Shown: piece after piece, positions 1 to 8,995 of the stretch
Numbering within the stretch: position 1 is the stretch's first letter
Layout: the number at the start of each line of letters is the position of its first letter
Source of the DNA: RGIG4074 sp964459165
Lineage (GTDB): Bacteria; Bacillota; Clostridia; Christensenellales; Borkfalkiaceae
Assembly: GCA_964459165.1 (NCBI GenBank)
Contig: CAYWKM010000002.1
Span: 1 to 47,345, forward strand
DNA: 47,345 bases
Direction: 5' to 3'
Made by a program: the position numbers and the translations under genes
The notes under the pieces: generated by a model
Told to the model about the DNA's origin: nothing
What the model saw: the letters and a program-made list of their open reading frames with translations, nothing else
The model's database searches: none

Positions 1-56
1 CTCGGCGGATTTTTCCTTGATTTTAGAAAACTTTAAAACAAAAATCTATTCTCCTA

Positions 57-85
57 TTGACAGAAAGCGAGAAAAGTTTTAAAAT
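57..85 (+). promoter_or_regulatory. Sigma-A promoter of pgi
   Basis: A perfect -35 box TTGACA (57-62), a 17-base spacer and the -10 box TAAAAT (80-85) are followed by about 35 bases of AT-rich leader and a GGAGG ribosome site at 112-116. Nothing else is seen between the window start and pgi. Confidence 0.75.
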
Positions 86-126
86 AGAAATATAGATTTA
101 TATAAATTTTCGGAGGAAAATTGAAA

Positions 127-1548
127 ATGGCAAACTTTGACGAATCGTTGAAAATTTCAATCGATTACAACAACATGATGGATAAATTTCTCGGCGATAA
201 GGGTTTTACGGATGAAAAGCTGGATTCCTACCGCGCGAAAGCGGACGCGGCGTACGATTACGTAGCCGAAAACAGAGGCAGAGACGATTTGTTTATGGGT
301 TGGACGGAGCTTCCCTATAATCAAGACGAGATCGTAGCCGATATCCTCGAGACGGCGGCTTCCATCAGAAAGAATTTCGACAATTTCGTCGTCCTCGGCA
401 TCGGCGGAAGCGCGCTCGGTCCCACCATGGCGTTCACCGCGCTCTGCCACCTGCACTACAACGATCTCCCCGCCGAAAAGAGAGGCGGACCGAAATTCTT
501 CGTGGAAGACAACGTGGATCCCGTGAGAATGCACGACCTTCTCGACGTGATCGACCCGACGAAAACCTGCTTCAACGTCATTTCCAAATCCGGCGCGACG
601 AGCGAAACGATGACGCAATACCTGATTATTCTCGATCTGCTCGCCAAGGCGGGCGTAAATATCAAAAACAACGTCGTCTTTACGACGGACGCTTCGAGAG
701 GAAACCTCGTCAAAATCGACAAGCAGCTCGGCGGCGTAAAAAAGTACGTTCTTCCCGACGGCGTGGGCGGAAGATTTTCCGAGCTGTGCCCCGTAGGACT
801 CCTTCCCGCAGCGGTTCTCGGAATCGACATCAGGCGGCTGCTCGAAGGCGCGGCGTACATGGACGCGCAATGCAAGGAAAGAAATATGTATAAAAACCCC
901 GCCCTCGTCTGCGCGGTTCTTCAATACGCCGCCATGCAGGACGGAAAGAATATCGGCGTGATGATGCCCTATTCCGACAATCTGAAATATCTCGCAGACT
1001 GGTACGCTCAGCTTTGGGCGGAATCTCTCGGAAAGAATAAGACGCTCGACGGCAAGGACTGCAACGTGGGGCAAACTCCCGTCAAGGCGCTCGGCGTGAC
1101 CGATCAGCACAGTCAGGTTCAGCTTTATACCGAAGGTCCCTTCGATAAGGTCGTCACCTTTATCTCCCTCGGCAAATACAAGTACGAAATGCCTATTCCC
1201 CACGGATGCGAAGACATTCCCGACGTAGGCTTCCTCGGCGGACACACCATGCAGGAGCTCATTCAGGCGGAGAACAAAGCCACCGCGTATGCGCTCGTGA
1301 AACAGGGCAGAATGAATTATACCATTACCCTTCCCGAGCTCAACGAATATACGTTAGGTCAGCTTTTATTCCTCTTGGAAATGCAGACCGCTTATGCGGG
1401 GCATATGTTGAACGTCAACACCTTCAACCAGCCCGGCGTAGAAAACGGCAAAAAAGCGACGTTTGCTCTCCTCGGCAAAAAGGGTTATGAGGAGAAGAAA
1501 GCGGAGCTCGATTCCGCTCCCGCGCTCGAAAGCAAATATATCGTTTAA
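127..1548 (+). CDS. pgi: Glucose-6-phosphate isomerase
   Basis: Interconverts glucose 6-phosphate and fructose 6-phosphate in cytoplasmic glycolysis and gluconeogenesis. The 473-residue protein has the usual length for short bacterial PGIs. Visible family motifs are GIGGSALG (91-98, sugar phosphate binding), ISKSGATSET about residue 150, GGRFS about residue 215, the QHSQVQLYTEG active-site stretch, and the C-terminal PGI signature around NTFNQPGVENGKK. ATG at 127 is preferred because GGAGG at 112-116 lies 10 bases upstream; an in-frame TTG at 121 is only 4 bases from it. The gene appears monocistronic, with its own consensus promoter and terminators behind it. Identity is secure. Confidence 0.95.
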   Translation: MANFDESLKISIDYNNMMDKFLGDKGFTDEKLDSYRAKADAAYDYVAENRGRDDLFMGWTELPYNQDEIVADILETAASIRKNFDNFVVLGIGGSALGPTMAFTALCHLHYNDLPAEKRGGPKFFVEDNVDPVRMHDLLDVIDPTKTCFNVISKSGATSETMTQYLIILDLLAKAGVNIKNNVVFTTDASRGNLVKIDKQLGGVKKYVLPDGVGGRFSELCPVGLLPAAVLGIDIRRLLEGAAYMDAQCKERNMYKNPALVCAVLQYAAMQDGKNIGVMMPYSDNLKYLADWYAQLWAESLGKNKTLDGKDCNVGQTPVKALGVTDQHSQVQLYTEGPFDKVVTFISLGKYKYEMPIPHGCEDIPDVGFLGGHTMQELIQAENKATAYALVKQGRMNYTITLPELNEYTLGQLLFLLEMQTAYAGHMLNVNTFNQPGVENGKKATFALLGKKGYEEKKAELDSAPALESKYIV

Positions 1549-1584
1549 TCGCAAGAAAGCGGTTATCTCCATGTAAAAAAAATT

Positions 1585-1627
1585 ATGCGCCCCGCAGGTC
1601 AAACGCTTGACGAGGCGCATATTTTTA
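1585..1627. terminator. Bidirectional terminator between pgi and the M3 peptidase
   Basis: Outer stem ATGCGCC (1585-1591) pairs with GGCGCAT (1614-1620), and an inner stem GTCAA/TTGAC lies inside it. A run of A on the left (1575-1582) and T-rich sequence on the right (1621-1626) let it serve the two convergent genes. Confidence 0.6.
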
Positions 1628-1674
1628 TGTTCAAAGGGAATCGCGGCGCTTTTCGTTCGCCGTTTCTTATGTTC

Positions 1675-1698
1675 CGACCGCAAGGTCGTCTTTTTTTT
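1675..1698 (+). terminator. Possible second terminator downstream of pgi
   Basis: A 5-bp stem CGACC/GGTCG closes a GCAA tetraloop and is followed by TC and eight T. The stem is short, so this is a weaker call than the hairpin at 1585. Confidence 0.35.
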
Positions 1699-1714
1699 AG
1701 ACGCGAGAAAACGA

Positions 1715-3415
1715 TTATTTTGAAAGTCTTTTCAAAATTTCGTTCGCGGCGTCCGCAATCTCCTTCAAAGAGCCTTCGTCGAAAGGATTGGCGACGCCCG
1801 CCTGCTTGGTAAGCTCGGAAAACGGCTTCTGACCGCCCGTTTTACAAAATTCGATATACTTCTTTAACGCGTAATCATAATCCTTTTGAGACAGCGCGAG
1901 AAAGCCCAAAGACGCCGTCTGCGCGAGGCAGTAATCGATGTAGTAGAAGGGAGATTCGTAAATGTGCATCTGATACTGCCAGCGAGTTCCCTTTTCCAAA
2001 TAAGGGATCCCCTCGAAAGAGAGATAAGGGCGATACTTCTTTTCGAGCTCAAGATACGCCCGATTCCTTTCCGCGGGACTCATATCGGGATTTTCATAGA
2101 CGATATGCTGAAATTCGTCTACGATGCAGCCGTAAGGAATAAAGCTCAGCGCGTCGGCAAGATGCTTATAGCGATAAGCGTCCGCTTTTTCCTTAAAGAA
2201 CAACTCCATCCAAGGCCAAGCGAGAAACTCCATGCTCATGGAATGGCACTCCGCCGTCTCCATGCCGCCGATGCTCAGCTCCCAATCGCCGCCCTCGTAA
2301 ACCTGATTCATGGCGAACGCGTGGCCGAATTCATGCGTGGTCACGTCCACGTCGCCGCCGGAGCCGTTGAAATTGGCGAGAATAAAGATTTGTTTATACG
2401 CGGGAAATTCCGTACAGTAGCCGCCGCCCCATTTATTTTCGCGGGAAAGCACGTCGAACGCTTCCGTCTCCCGCATCTTTTTCATGAACGCGCCGATCTC
2501 GGGATTCATCTCGTCGTACATCTTTTGCGCGGAGGCAAAGAGCTCTTCGACGGAAACGGCGCGCCTCGGCGAGCCGCCCTCGCCGTAAACGTCGTTGTCG
2601 TAGAACAGAATCCGTTCTACGCCGATCTTGTTTTTTACGCTCTCTTTCAGCTTCCCGACCGCCGGAACGAGATCGGTAACGACGTTCCTGCGGAACCGCT
2701 CCACCATTTCCCGATTATATCCCGTTCTTCCCATACGATAGTAGCCGAGTTCGACATAATTTTTGTACCCCATCTTTTTCGCCATGCGGTCGCGAATGTG
2801 AACGAGGCGGTCGTAAATGCCGTCGAGCTCCCCCGCGTGCGCTTCAAGACCCTTTCCGATGCTCTCCGCCGCGGCTTTGCGGACGCTTCTGTCTTCGTCC
2901 TCGAGGAAGCCTCTGACGAAGGCGAGCGGCTTCCTTTCCCCCCGCCAATCGCAAGAAAGGGAAGCCATCATCTTGGAATACTCCATGACGACGGCGTTTT
3001 CTTCCTGCTCGTCGGCAACCGCCTCTTCGCTATGCGCCTTTTTCGAAACCTCGTAGCTCTTGAAGACGAGCGGATTCAGCTTCTTTTCGAGCTCCTCCCG
3101 AAAGGGACAGCTCAGCATCCTATCGTAGTATTTCGTAAAGAGATTGGAAATCAACGGGGATATCTCGTTATAATATTCCACCTCGGCTACGTAAAACTCG
3201 TCGACGGTATTCAGGTTATAGCGGTTGTTGGCGAGAGAGGAAAACGTGGAAAAATCCCGCTGCATCGTACGGATATACAGCTCCCTCGCCCTCAAAACGT
3301 CGTCGGCGCATGTCGCCGACCGATAGGCGGCTTCAAATTTTTCAAAGGAAGCCTGCGCCTCCTCAAGAGTATACCTTCTGTAAGGTAAATCTTTTACTTT
3401 GATGATTTCGCTCAT
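1715..3415 (-). CDS. M3 family oligoendopeptidase
   Basis: Zinc metallopeptidase of the thimet/PepF clan that trims short cytoplasmic peptides. The 566-residue protein carries the zinc motif HEFGH at residues 361-365 inside the sequence VDVTTHEFGHAF, with a likely third ligand Glu near 389 in TAECHS, as expected for family M3. Length is typical. ATG at 3415 is chosen over an upstream in-frame ATG at 3469 because the longer form would run through the promoter, and because AGAGGAAAA precedes the chosen codon. No signal peptide is visible. The gene stands alone behind a perfect consensus promoter, back to back with the small membrane protein gene at 3562. The exact physiological substrate cannot be read from sequence. 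Confidence 0.9.
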   Translation of the reverse strand: MSEIIKVKDLPYRRYTLEEAQASFEKFEAAYRSATCADDVLRARELYIRTMQRDFSTFSSLANNRYNLNTVDEFYVAEVEYYNEISPLISNLFTKYYDRMLSCPFREELEKKLNPLVFKSYEVSKKAHSEEAVADEQEENAVVMEYSKMMASLSCDWRGERKPLAFVRGFLEDEDRSVRKAAAESIGKGLEAHAGELDGIYDRLVHIRDRMAKKMGYKNYVELGYYRMGRTGYNREMVERFRRNVVTDLVPAVGKLKESVKNKIGVERILFYDNDVYGEGGSPRRAVSVEELFASAQKMYDEMNPEIGAFMKKMRETEAFDVLSRENKWGGGYCTEFPAYKQIFILANFNGSGGDVDVTTHEFGHAFAMNQVYEGGDWELSIGGMETAECHSMSMEFLAWPWMELFFKEKADAYRYKHLADALSFIPYGCIVDEFQHIVYENPDMSPAERNRAYLELEKKYRPYLSFEGIPYLEKGTRWQYQMHIYESPFYYIDYCLAQTASLGFLALSQKDYDYALKKYIEFCKTGGQKPFSELTKQAGVANPFDEGSLKEIADAANEILKRLSK

Positions 3416-3448
3416 TTTTTTCCTCTTTTTTTCGATATTTTTTCGATC

Positions 3449-3477
3449 ATTATAACATGATTTTATCAAGCTGTCAA
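3449..3477 (-). promoter_or_regulatory. Sigma-A promoter of the M3 peptidase gene
   Basis: On the minus strand, TTGACA (3477-3472), a 17-base spacer and TATAAT (3454-3449) match consensus at all 12 positions. Confidence 0.85.
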
Positions 3478-3504
3478 TCCAAACCGACCGATCGGCTCTT
3501 CGGC

Positions 3505-3533
3505 TTGACAGAATAAGTTTTTTGTGTTATCCT
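3505..3533 (+). promoter_or_regulatory. Promoter of the small membrane protein gene
   Basis: TTGACA (3505-3510), a 17-base spacer and TATCCT (3528-3533), with TG at 3525-3526 giving an extended -10. It is divergent from the M3 peptidase promoter; the two -35 boxes are 27 bases apart. Confidence 0.65.
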
Positions 3534-3561
3534 GTCAATCGTTGAAAAGAGGTGTTTTCCC

Positions 3562-4140
3562 ATGAAAAAGAACAGCAAAACCAATCCTTTTAAAGAACGG
3601 GACAGGCGCGTTTCCTACGTCTACGCCGTAATTTTTATCCTCCTGATCGTCCTTCTGCTCGTCGCGATTCAACAGGAGACGCAAACGCTGTTTTATATAT
3701 GGATCGGCGCGGCGCTGATTTTCTTCGCCGCAGGAGGAGCTTCCTTCGTCCTGTTCAACAGAAAACGGATCAGAGACGTCTACGAAACCGTCTTTTACGG
3801 CGGAAACGAAATGTGCTATGCGAGAGCGACGGGAATCGTCGGATCGGAAAATTTTTCCCTCGTCGGGATCGGCGAAAAAGGAATCGAGATCGAAGGGATC
3901 GTGTGCGGCTGGGAAATATTCGACGGCGTCCGTTTTTGTACGGATAAAACGTCCGGCGGCGCGACGGATTGGAATATTCTGCTGGAAAATAAGGAGCAAA
4001 ACTTGCGGATAGCCGTGGCAAAGAATCTCGCCGTCTACTTTATGCTGAAAAAATATTGCCCTCTTGAAATAGAAAACGGCGCGGAGGTGGACGAGCTTTA
4101 CAAAAAGGTAATCCCGAAAGTCAAACGAGCGCGCAAATAG
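3562..4140 (+). CDS. Uncharacterised membrane protein with two N-terminal helices
   Basis: 192 residues, not recognised. A basic N-terminal stretch is followed by two hydrophobic segments (about residues 17-37 and 44-66) forming a hairpin in the membrane. The remaining 120 residues are soluble and mixed alpha/beta in character, and a C-terminal basic tail ends in KRARK. By the positive-inside rule both ends face the cytoplasm. The arrangement resembles small two-helix proteins with a cytoplasmic beta-rich domain, but no function can be assigned. ATG at 3562 is supported by GAGGTG 10 bases upstream. The gene is monocistronic, between a good promoter and a strong terminator. Confidence 0.7.
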   Translation: MKKNSKTNPFKERDRRVSYVYAVIFILLIVLLLVAIQQETQTLFYIWIGAALIFFAAGGASFVLFNRKRIRDVYETVFYGGNEMCYARATGIVGSENFSLVGIGEKGIEIEGIVCGWEIFDGVRFCTDKTSGGATDWNILLENKEQNLRIAVAKNLAVYFMLKKYCPLEIENGAEVDELYKKVIPKVKRARK

Positions 4141-4216
4141 ATTTTTTCGTCCCTTTTCCCCTTCGTTGAAAGGCGCGGACTCTGCAAGGCCTCGCCCCGC
4201 TTTGTCCTCTGTATTT

Positions 4217-4264
4217 AAAAAAGCAGTCTTCCTTCGCTTTCACGCGAAGGAAGACTGCTTTTTT
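4217..4264. terminator. Strong bidirectional intrinsic terminator
   Basis: A perfect 21-bp inverted repeat (4217-4237 with 4244-4264) and a 6-base loop, bounded by A6 on the left and T6 on the right. It ends both the membrane protein gene (+) and the mazF-like gene (-). Confidence 0.92.
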
Positions 4265-4616
4265 ATACGATATTTCCATTGAAGCCGAGACTGATCAGAA
4301 TGGCTTTATCCACCTTTTTCATGGTAGACACGGGAAGCTCCCCGATGCGCTCTTTCAGCCGTCTCTTGTCGATCGTCCGTATCTGTTCTAACAGAATAAT
4401 GCTGTCTTTCGCCAGCCCGAAAGAGGGCGGAAGCTCGATATGAGTGGGAAGCTTTGCCTTGTTCAACCGACTGGTTACCGCCGCGGCGATAATCGTGGGA
4501 GAATATTTATTGCCGACGTCGTTCTGCACGACGAGCACGGGTCGAACGCCTCCCTGTTCGCTGCCTACGACGGGCGAAAGATCGGCATAGTAAAGCTCGC
4601 CTCTTTTTATGGTCAT
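4263..4616 (-). CDS. MazF/PemK family endoribonuclease (EndoA-like)
   Basis: Sequence-specific mRNA interferase that cuts single-stranded RNA, normally held inactive by a cognate antitoxin. The 117-residue protein matches the Bacillus EndoA layout along its whole length: KRGELYYADLSPVVGSEQGG at the start, RPVLVVQND in the core, AAVTSRL, and ILLEQIRTIDKRRL toward the C-terminus. The ATG at 4616 is chosen; a GTG directly before it (4619) is also possible, both served by GAGGAG at 4626-4631. No antitoxin gene adjoins: the 140 bases upstream are too short for an EndoAI-like protein and the next gene upstream is a flavodiiron protein. Its stop codon overlaps the terminator stem. Confidence 0.9.
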   Translation of the reverse strand: MTIKRGELYYADLSPVVGSEQGGVRPVLVVQNDVGNKYSPTIIAAAVTSRLNKAKLPTHIELPPSFGLAKDSIILLEQIRTIDKRRLKERIGELPVSTMKKVDKAILISLGFNGNIV

Positions 4617-4758
4617 CACGGTTCACTCCTCATTTGCAGAATACGTCTTACTATATTTTATGTAATCTGCTCAATATAAAGTGTTGACGCTTTTCAGGCG
4701 TTTTATACCGATTCTTCTCGTTCTCTTCAAAAAAAGCGACCCGCCTCGAATCCGTCCG

Positions 4759-5916
4759 TCACGAAGCCCCGTGCAATTCCTCCGCGAGCTTCTCTATCTG
4801 CGACGCGCTTTCCGCGTTTAAAGCGGAGAGGATGCGGACGGAGGTATCGGCAAACGTAATCTGTTTGCTCGCTTCCAGCATAGCCTTCATCCCCTTTGCC
4901 GCCGCAGGCGCCCACGTGCCGTTTTCGATCAATCCGACGGTTCTGTTCTGATAATTTCTTTCCGTCAGACGCTGAAGGAACGCCTTCATCGGAGGGAAGA
5001 TATCCCCGTTATAGGTGGACGACGCCAACGCCAGCTTTCCGTATCGGAACGCGGCGGCGACAGCCTCGGAAAGATCGCATCTCGCAAGATCGTATACGAC
5101 TACGTTCTCTCCCTTTTCCTTCAACGATTTTGCGAGCAGTTCCGCCGCCCTCCTCGTGTTTCCGTAGATGGAAGCGTAGGCGACGACGGTTCCCTCCTCC
5201 TCGACGGAATAGGAAGACCACGTATGATACAGCTTTAAATAATAGCTCAGATCCCCGTCCAACACGGGACCGTGCAGCGAGCAAATCCTTGAAATTTCCA
5301 ATCCGGAAACCTTTTTAAGGAGCGCCTGAACCTGCGCGCCGTATTTCCCCACAATGCCGATATAGTAGCGGCGCGCTTCGTCCGCCCAAGGTTCCTCTGC
5401 GTCCAACGCGCCGAATTTGCCGAACGCGTCCGCAGAAAAAAGCGTCTTATCATAGTCGTCGTAAGTGACGATGACCTCCGGCCAATGAACCATGGGCGCG
5501 GCGATAAAGCTAAGATTGCGCTTTCCCAAACAGAGCGTATCCTTTTCCCCGACGACGATTCCCCTCTCCTCGAACGCAACGCCGAAAAAATTTTTCATCA
5601 TCTGAAAGGACTTTGAGGAGGAAACGATCTTCGCCTCCTTATATTTCTCCATGAAATTTAAAATGTTGGCGGAATGATCCGGCTCCATGTGCTGAACGAT
5701 GAGATAATCGGGCTTTCTGCCGTTTAAAACCCTCTCGAGATTTTCCAACCATTCCCTTGTAAAATGAACGTCCACCGTATCGAAAACGGCGATTTTATCG
5801 TCCGTGACGACGTAGGAATTATAAGCCATGCCGTTCGGCACGCGATACTGTCCCTCAAACAAATCCACTTGACGATCGTTTACTCCGATATATTGAATGT
5901 CCTTTGAAATTTCCAT
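4759..5916 (-). CDS. A-type flavoprotein (flavodiiron O2/NO reductase)
   Basis: Cytoplasmic reductase that removes oxygen or nitric oxide in anaerobes. An N-terminal metallo-beta-lactamase-like diiron domain (1-240) shows the ligands H76, E78, D80 (in HMEPDH), H144 (MVHWPE), D163 (SADAFG) and H215 (SLHGP). The C-terminal flavodoxin domain (about 245-385) begins with ASIYGNTRRAA, the FMN phosphate loop. At 385 residues it is the minimal two-domain form, without fused rubredoxin or flavin reductase, so it needs an external electron donor. ATG at 5916 follows AGAGGT. It lies 139 bases upstream of the mazF-like gene on the same strand, and co-transcription is possible. This is a strong indicator of an anaerobic lifestyle. 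Confidence 0.93.
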   Translation of the reverse strand: MEISKDIQYIGVNDRQVDLFEGQYRVPNGMAYNSYVVTDDKIAVFDTVDVHFTREWLENLERVLNGRKPDYLIVQHMEPDHSANILNFMEKYKEAKIVSSSKSFQMMKNFFGVAFEERGIVVGEKDTLCLGKRNLSFIAAPMVHWPEVIVTYDDYDKTLFSADAFGKFGALDAEEPWADEARRYYIGIVGKYGAQVQALLKKVSGLEISRICSLHGPVLDGDLSYYLKLYHTWSSYSVEEEGTVVAYASIYGNTRRAAELLAKSLKEKGENVVVYDLARCDLSEAVAAAFRYGKLALASSTYNGDIFPPMKAFLQRLTERNYQNRTVGLIENGTWAPAAAKGMKAMLEASKQITFADTSVRILSALNAESASQIEKLAEELHGAS

Positions 5917-6351
5917 TTTTTACCTCTTTTTTGGTTATATTTTCCCTTTTCAAACAGGAAAGTCGGCAATAGGCAAAAGCCTTGCCGCGATTGTTTCCGT
6001 CGTTTTTCCTCTTTGTCGCCGAAGGCCTCCGAGGCGTTCCCCGTACGACAAACATTTCCTTCAAACGCCTTTTTGCCGCGCGCTCTTCCGAACGCGAAAA
6101 AAACGTTTCGTCGCGAGAAGGAATAAAGGACGGAAACCCGCCCTTTATCTGTATAAAATCGACGACGTTCTTCTCCGATTATAAGACGGATGAGCCGAAG
6201 AACTCTTCTCTGTGGTTTCGTCGCCCGGCCCTCGAATGCAGGCGCGGGCGTCGGAACGTCGGGATATTGCCGTTATGCCCTTATCATATTCGAACATCCC
6301 TTTCTCCGATCGGATTCAAAGAATAATCCCCGAAAAATCCTTTTAAGATTT
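5917..6351. other. 435-base intergenic region without a recognisable gene
   Basis: Lies between pnp and the flavodiiron gene, both on the minus strand. Short open frames on either strand lack ribosome sites and family resemblance. Visible structure is limited to an imperfect inverted repeat around ATAAAGG/CCTTTAT (6123-6149), a palindrome TCCGATCGGA (6304-6313), and a weak A/T-rich hairpin AAAAATC/GATTTTT at 6333-6353 that overlaps the pnp stop and might act as a poor terminator. No convincing promoter was found for the flavodiiron gene. Confidence 0.5.
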
Positions 6352-8451
6352 TTAATCCATTTTTTCGAGAAGCTTCAAATCGATTCCTTTTTCGCCGATC
6401 TTGATGATTTCCACCTTGACGGTATCGCCGATGGAAACGACGTCTTCCACCTTTTCCACTCTCTTGTTGGAAAGCTTGGAAATGTGAATCATACCGTCTT
6501 TTCCGGGCGCAAACTCGACGAACGCGCCGAATTGAAGGATTCTTACGACGGTTCCCACGAACATATCGCCGACCTCGGGGTCATGCACGATCGCTTCGAT
6601 AATCGCCTTTGCCTTTTCCGCCTTTTCGATGCTGCCGCCAAATACCGCGACGCATACGGTGCCGTCGTCTTCGATATCGATCTTCGTATCCGTCTCTTCG
6701 ATGATCTTATTGATGACCTTCCCCTGCTTGCCGACGACGTCGCCGATCTTTTCGGGATCGATCTTAAAGGTGATGATCTTGGGCGCGTAGGGAGAGAGTT
6801 CTTTATTGACTTCGGGAATGCAATCGAGCATCTTTCCGAGAATAAACTGCCTTGCGACGTTCGCCTTTGCAATCGCGTCGAGAAGAATCTGCTCGGAGAT
6901 TCCCTTAATCTTAATATCCATCTGAATCGCCGTGATCCCCTTTGTGGTTCCGGCGACCTTAAAGTCCATATCGCCGAAGAAATCTTCAAGACCCTGAATA
7001 TCCGTCATGATGACGTATTCGCCCGTCTCCTGATTTTTAATGAGTCCCATAGCGCAGCCCGCGACGGGAGCCTTGATGGGAACGCCCGCATCCATGAGCG
7101 CAAGCGTAGAGCCGCACACGGACGCCATGGAAGAGGATCCGTTGGAGGATTGAATGTCGTTTACGACGCGGATCGCGTAGGGAAATTCTTCTTCGGAGGG
7201 AATGACGGGGAGGAGCGCCCTTTCGGCGAGCGCGCCGTGCCCGATTTCGCGCCGACCGGGAGATTTCAGCGCTTTCGCTTCGCCCGTGCAATAGCCGGGG
7301 AAGTTATAATGGTGCATATATCTCTTTTTGTCCTCGTCGTCGAGCCCTTCGAGCTTCTGAACGTCGGAGAGCATACCGAGCGTACAGGTCGTCAACGTTT
7401 GAGTCTGCCCGCGGGTGAATACGGCGGAGCCGTGAACGCGGGGAAGAAGACCGTGCTCGCACCAAATGGGTCTGATTTCGTCGAGCTTTCTTCCGTCGGG
7501 ACGAACGCCGTCGAGGAAAATTCTCGCCCTCACCTTTTCCTTGGTAAAGTAATAAAGGCAATCCTTGATTTCCCTTTCCTTATCGGGGAAAATTTCGGAA
7601 AAATGCGCAAGCGCGTCCGCTTCGACGTCGGACTCCCTCTGTTCCCTCTCCTTTCTGTCGAACGTGGAGAGCGCGTAATCGAGCTTTTCGGAAGCGTACG
7701 CTCTGACCGCCCCGTCGATTTCTTCGGGAACATGGTAAAATTCCATGACCTTTTTGGGCTTGCCGATCTCGGACTGAATCTCGGAGATGAACGCGCACAC
7801 CTTTTTGATCTCTTCATGACCGAACATGATCGCGCCGACCATCTCTTCGTTCGTGACCTCGGACGCGCCCGCTTCGATCATGAGCAGAGCGTCCTTCGTT
7901 CCCGCGAGCGAAAGGGAAATTCTGCTGACCTCCCTTTGTGCGGCGTCGGGATTCACGACGTATTCGCCGTTCACGAGTCCTACTTGAACGGAGCCGGTGG
8001 GACCGTCCCAAGGGATATCGGAAATGGACAGGGCGACGGAGGAGCCGATCATGGCGATGGGCTCCGGATTGACGTCGGGATCGACGGAAAGAGCCGTCGC
8101 GACGACGACGACGTCGTTAAAGATTCCCTTGGGAAACAGGGGGCGGATCGGACGATCGATGAGACGGCTGACGAGAATCGCTTTATCGGTGGCGCGTCCC
8201 TCTCTCCTTTTGAATCCCCCGGGAATTTTCCCCACGGCGAACATCTTCTCTTCGTAATCTACGGACAGAGGGAAGAAATCCATTCCCTCTCTTGCGGAAG
8301 AGCTCATGCACACGTTCACGCTGACGACGGTATCGCCGCAACGGACGACGCACGCGCCGTTCGCCTGCTCCGTATACTTGCCCGTCTCTACGATAAGCTC
8401 TCTTCCGGCATAATTGGTTTTAAATTCTCTGTAACAATCTAATGACGGCAT
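6352..8451 (-). CDS. pnp: Polyribonucleotide nucleotidyltransferase (PNPase)
   Basis: Phosphorolytic 3'-5' exoribonuclease of the RNA degradosome; it also adds heteropolymeric tails. The 699-residue protein shows the full order of two RNase PH domains (about 10-140 and 310-460), an all-alpha linker between them, a KH domain (about 555-610, with GKQGKVINKI) and an S1 domain (about 620-690, with GTVVRILQFGAFVEF). The active-site region FFGDMDFKVAGT of the second PH domain is intact. ATG at 8451 is preferred to an upstream in-frame ATG at 8502 because AGGAG sits 7 bases before it and the family begins with a short tail. It follows rpsO, the widespread rpsO-pnp order. Confidence 0.96.
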   Translation of the reverse strand: MPSLDCYREFKTNYAGRELIVETGKYTEQANGACVVRCGDTVVSVNVCMSSSAREGMDFFPLSVDYEEKMFAVGKIPGGFKRREGRATDKAILVSRLIDRPIRPLFPKGIFNDVVVVATALSVDPDVNPEPIAMIGSSVALSISDIPWDGPTGSVQVGLVNGEYVVNPDAAQREVSRISLSLAGTKDALLMIEAGASEVTNEEMVGAIMFGHEEIKKVCAFISEIQSEIGKPKKVMEFYHVPEEIDGAVRAYASEKLDYALSTFDRKEREQRESDVEADALAHFSEIFPDKEREIKDCLYYFTKEKVRARIFLDGVRPDGRKLDEIRPIWCEHGLLPRVHGSAVFTRGQTQTLTTCTLGMLSDVQKLEGLDDEDKKRYMHHYNFPGYCTGEAKALKSPGRREIGHGALAERALLPVIPSEEEFPYAIRVVNDIQSSNGSSSMASVCGSTLALMDAGVPIKAPVAGCAMGLIKNQETGEYVIMTDIQGLEDFFGDMDFKVAGTTKGITAIQMDIKIKGISEQILLDAIAKANVARQFILGKMLDCIPEVNKELSPYAPKIITFKIDPEKIGDVVGKQGKVINKIIEETDTKIDIEDDGTVCVAVFGGSIEKAEKAKAIIEAIVHDPEVGDMFVGTVVRILQFGAFVEFAPGKDGMIHISKLSNKRVEKVEDVVSIGDTVKVEIIKIGEKGIDLKLLEKMD

Positions 8452-8662
8452 AAAAATACTCCTTCCTTTTCTGTTCTTTGCTCTCTGCGACCCATGCCGC
8501 ATACCGCGATATTAAAACCCTACAAAAAGCGTCCCCTTGAACAAACGGCGCGCCCTTCCGTAAGGATTTTATTCGTCGTCAACCGAAGAGGCCGCGAAAG
8601 CGACGCGCTTCGTTCGAACGTTTCCCTTTCTCTTCCAAGTCGGGAACGGACGATTTTTAACG

Positions 8663-8695
8663 AAAAAAGAGCGGAATAATAAAAACCCCGCTCTT
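8663..8695 (-). terminator. Terminator between rpsO and pnp
   Basis: Read on the minus strand, AAGAGCGG (8695-8688) and CCGCTCTT (8674-8667) form an 8-bp stem with a 13-base loop, followed by a T run. It probably reduces, rather than abolishes, read-through into pnp, for which I saw no separate convincing promoter in 8452-8660. Confidence 0.7.
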
Positions 8696-8703
8696 ACTGT
8701 TCG

Positions 8704-8958
8704 TTATTTTCTGAGTTCCAACGCTGCGATGAGCGCTCTGTATCTTTCGATATCCACTTCTTTGAGATATTCGAGAAGCGCGCGGCGCTTCCCCACCATC
8801 TTTAAAAGTCCGCGGCGGGAGTGGTTGTCCTGCTTATGCGTGGCAAGATGCTCGTTGAGGTGGTTGATTCGGTAAGTCAAAAGAGCGACCTGAACCTCGG
8901 GAGATCCCGTATCGCCTTCGTGCGTAGCGAACTTAGCAATGATTTCGGATTTTTCCAT
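8704..8958 (-). CDS. rpsO: 30S ribosomal protein S15
   Basis: Primary 16S rRNA-binding protein that organises the central-domain three-way junction of the small subunit. The 84-residue protein is close to the usual 88-89 and carries the family core HEGDTGSPEVQVALLTYRI, then LTYRINHLNEHLATHKQDNHSRRGL and the KRRALLEYL segment. ATG at 8958 is preceded by TAGGAGGA, a very strong ribosome site. A good promoter lies about 90 bases upstream, with a foldable leader between them that may be an autoregulatory S15 site. It is followed by a terminator and pnp. Confidence 0.97.
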   Translation of the reverse strand: MEKSEIIAKFATHEGDTGSPEVQVALLTYRINHLNEHLATHKQDNHSRRGLLKMVGKRRALLEYLKEVDIERYRALIAALELRK

Positions 8959-8995
8959 TTTTGTTTATCCTCCTATTGGAATTTTACACGTAAAG

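Noticed and set aside
1886..3388. A 500-codon plus-strand open frame
   Set aside because: Antisense shadow of the M3 peptidase gene, without ribosome site or recognisable motif.
3472..3537. Recurring TTGACAG/CTGTCAA words between the divergent M3 and membrane-protein promoters as an operator
   Set aside because: Two of the three copies are simply the -35 boxes of the two promoters; the third alone is not evidence of a regulator site.
6190..8442. A 750-codon open frame on the plus strand
   Set aside because: It lies antisense to pnp, whose PNPase domains are unmistakable; the frame is His/Asp/Gly-rich in the way shadows of this codon usage are, and has no domain resemblance.
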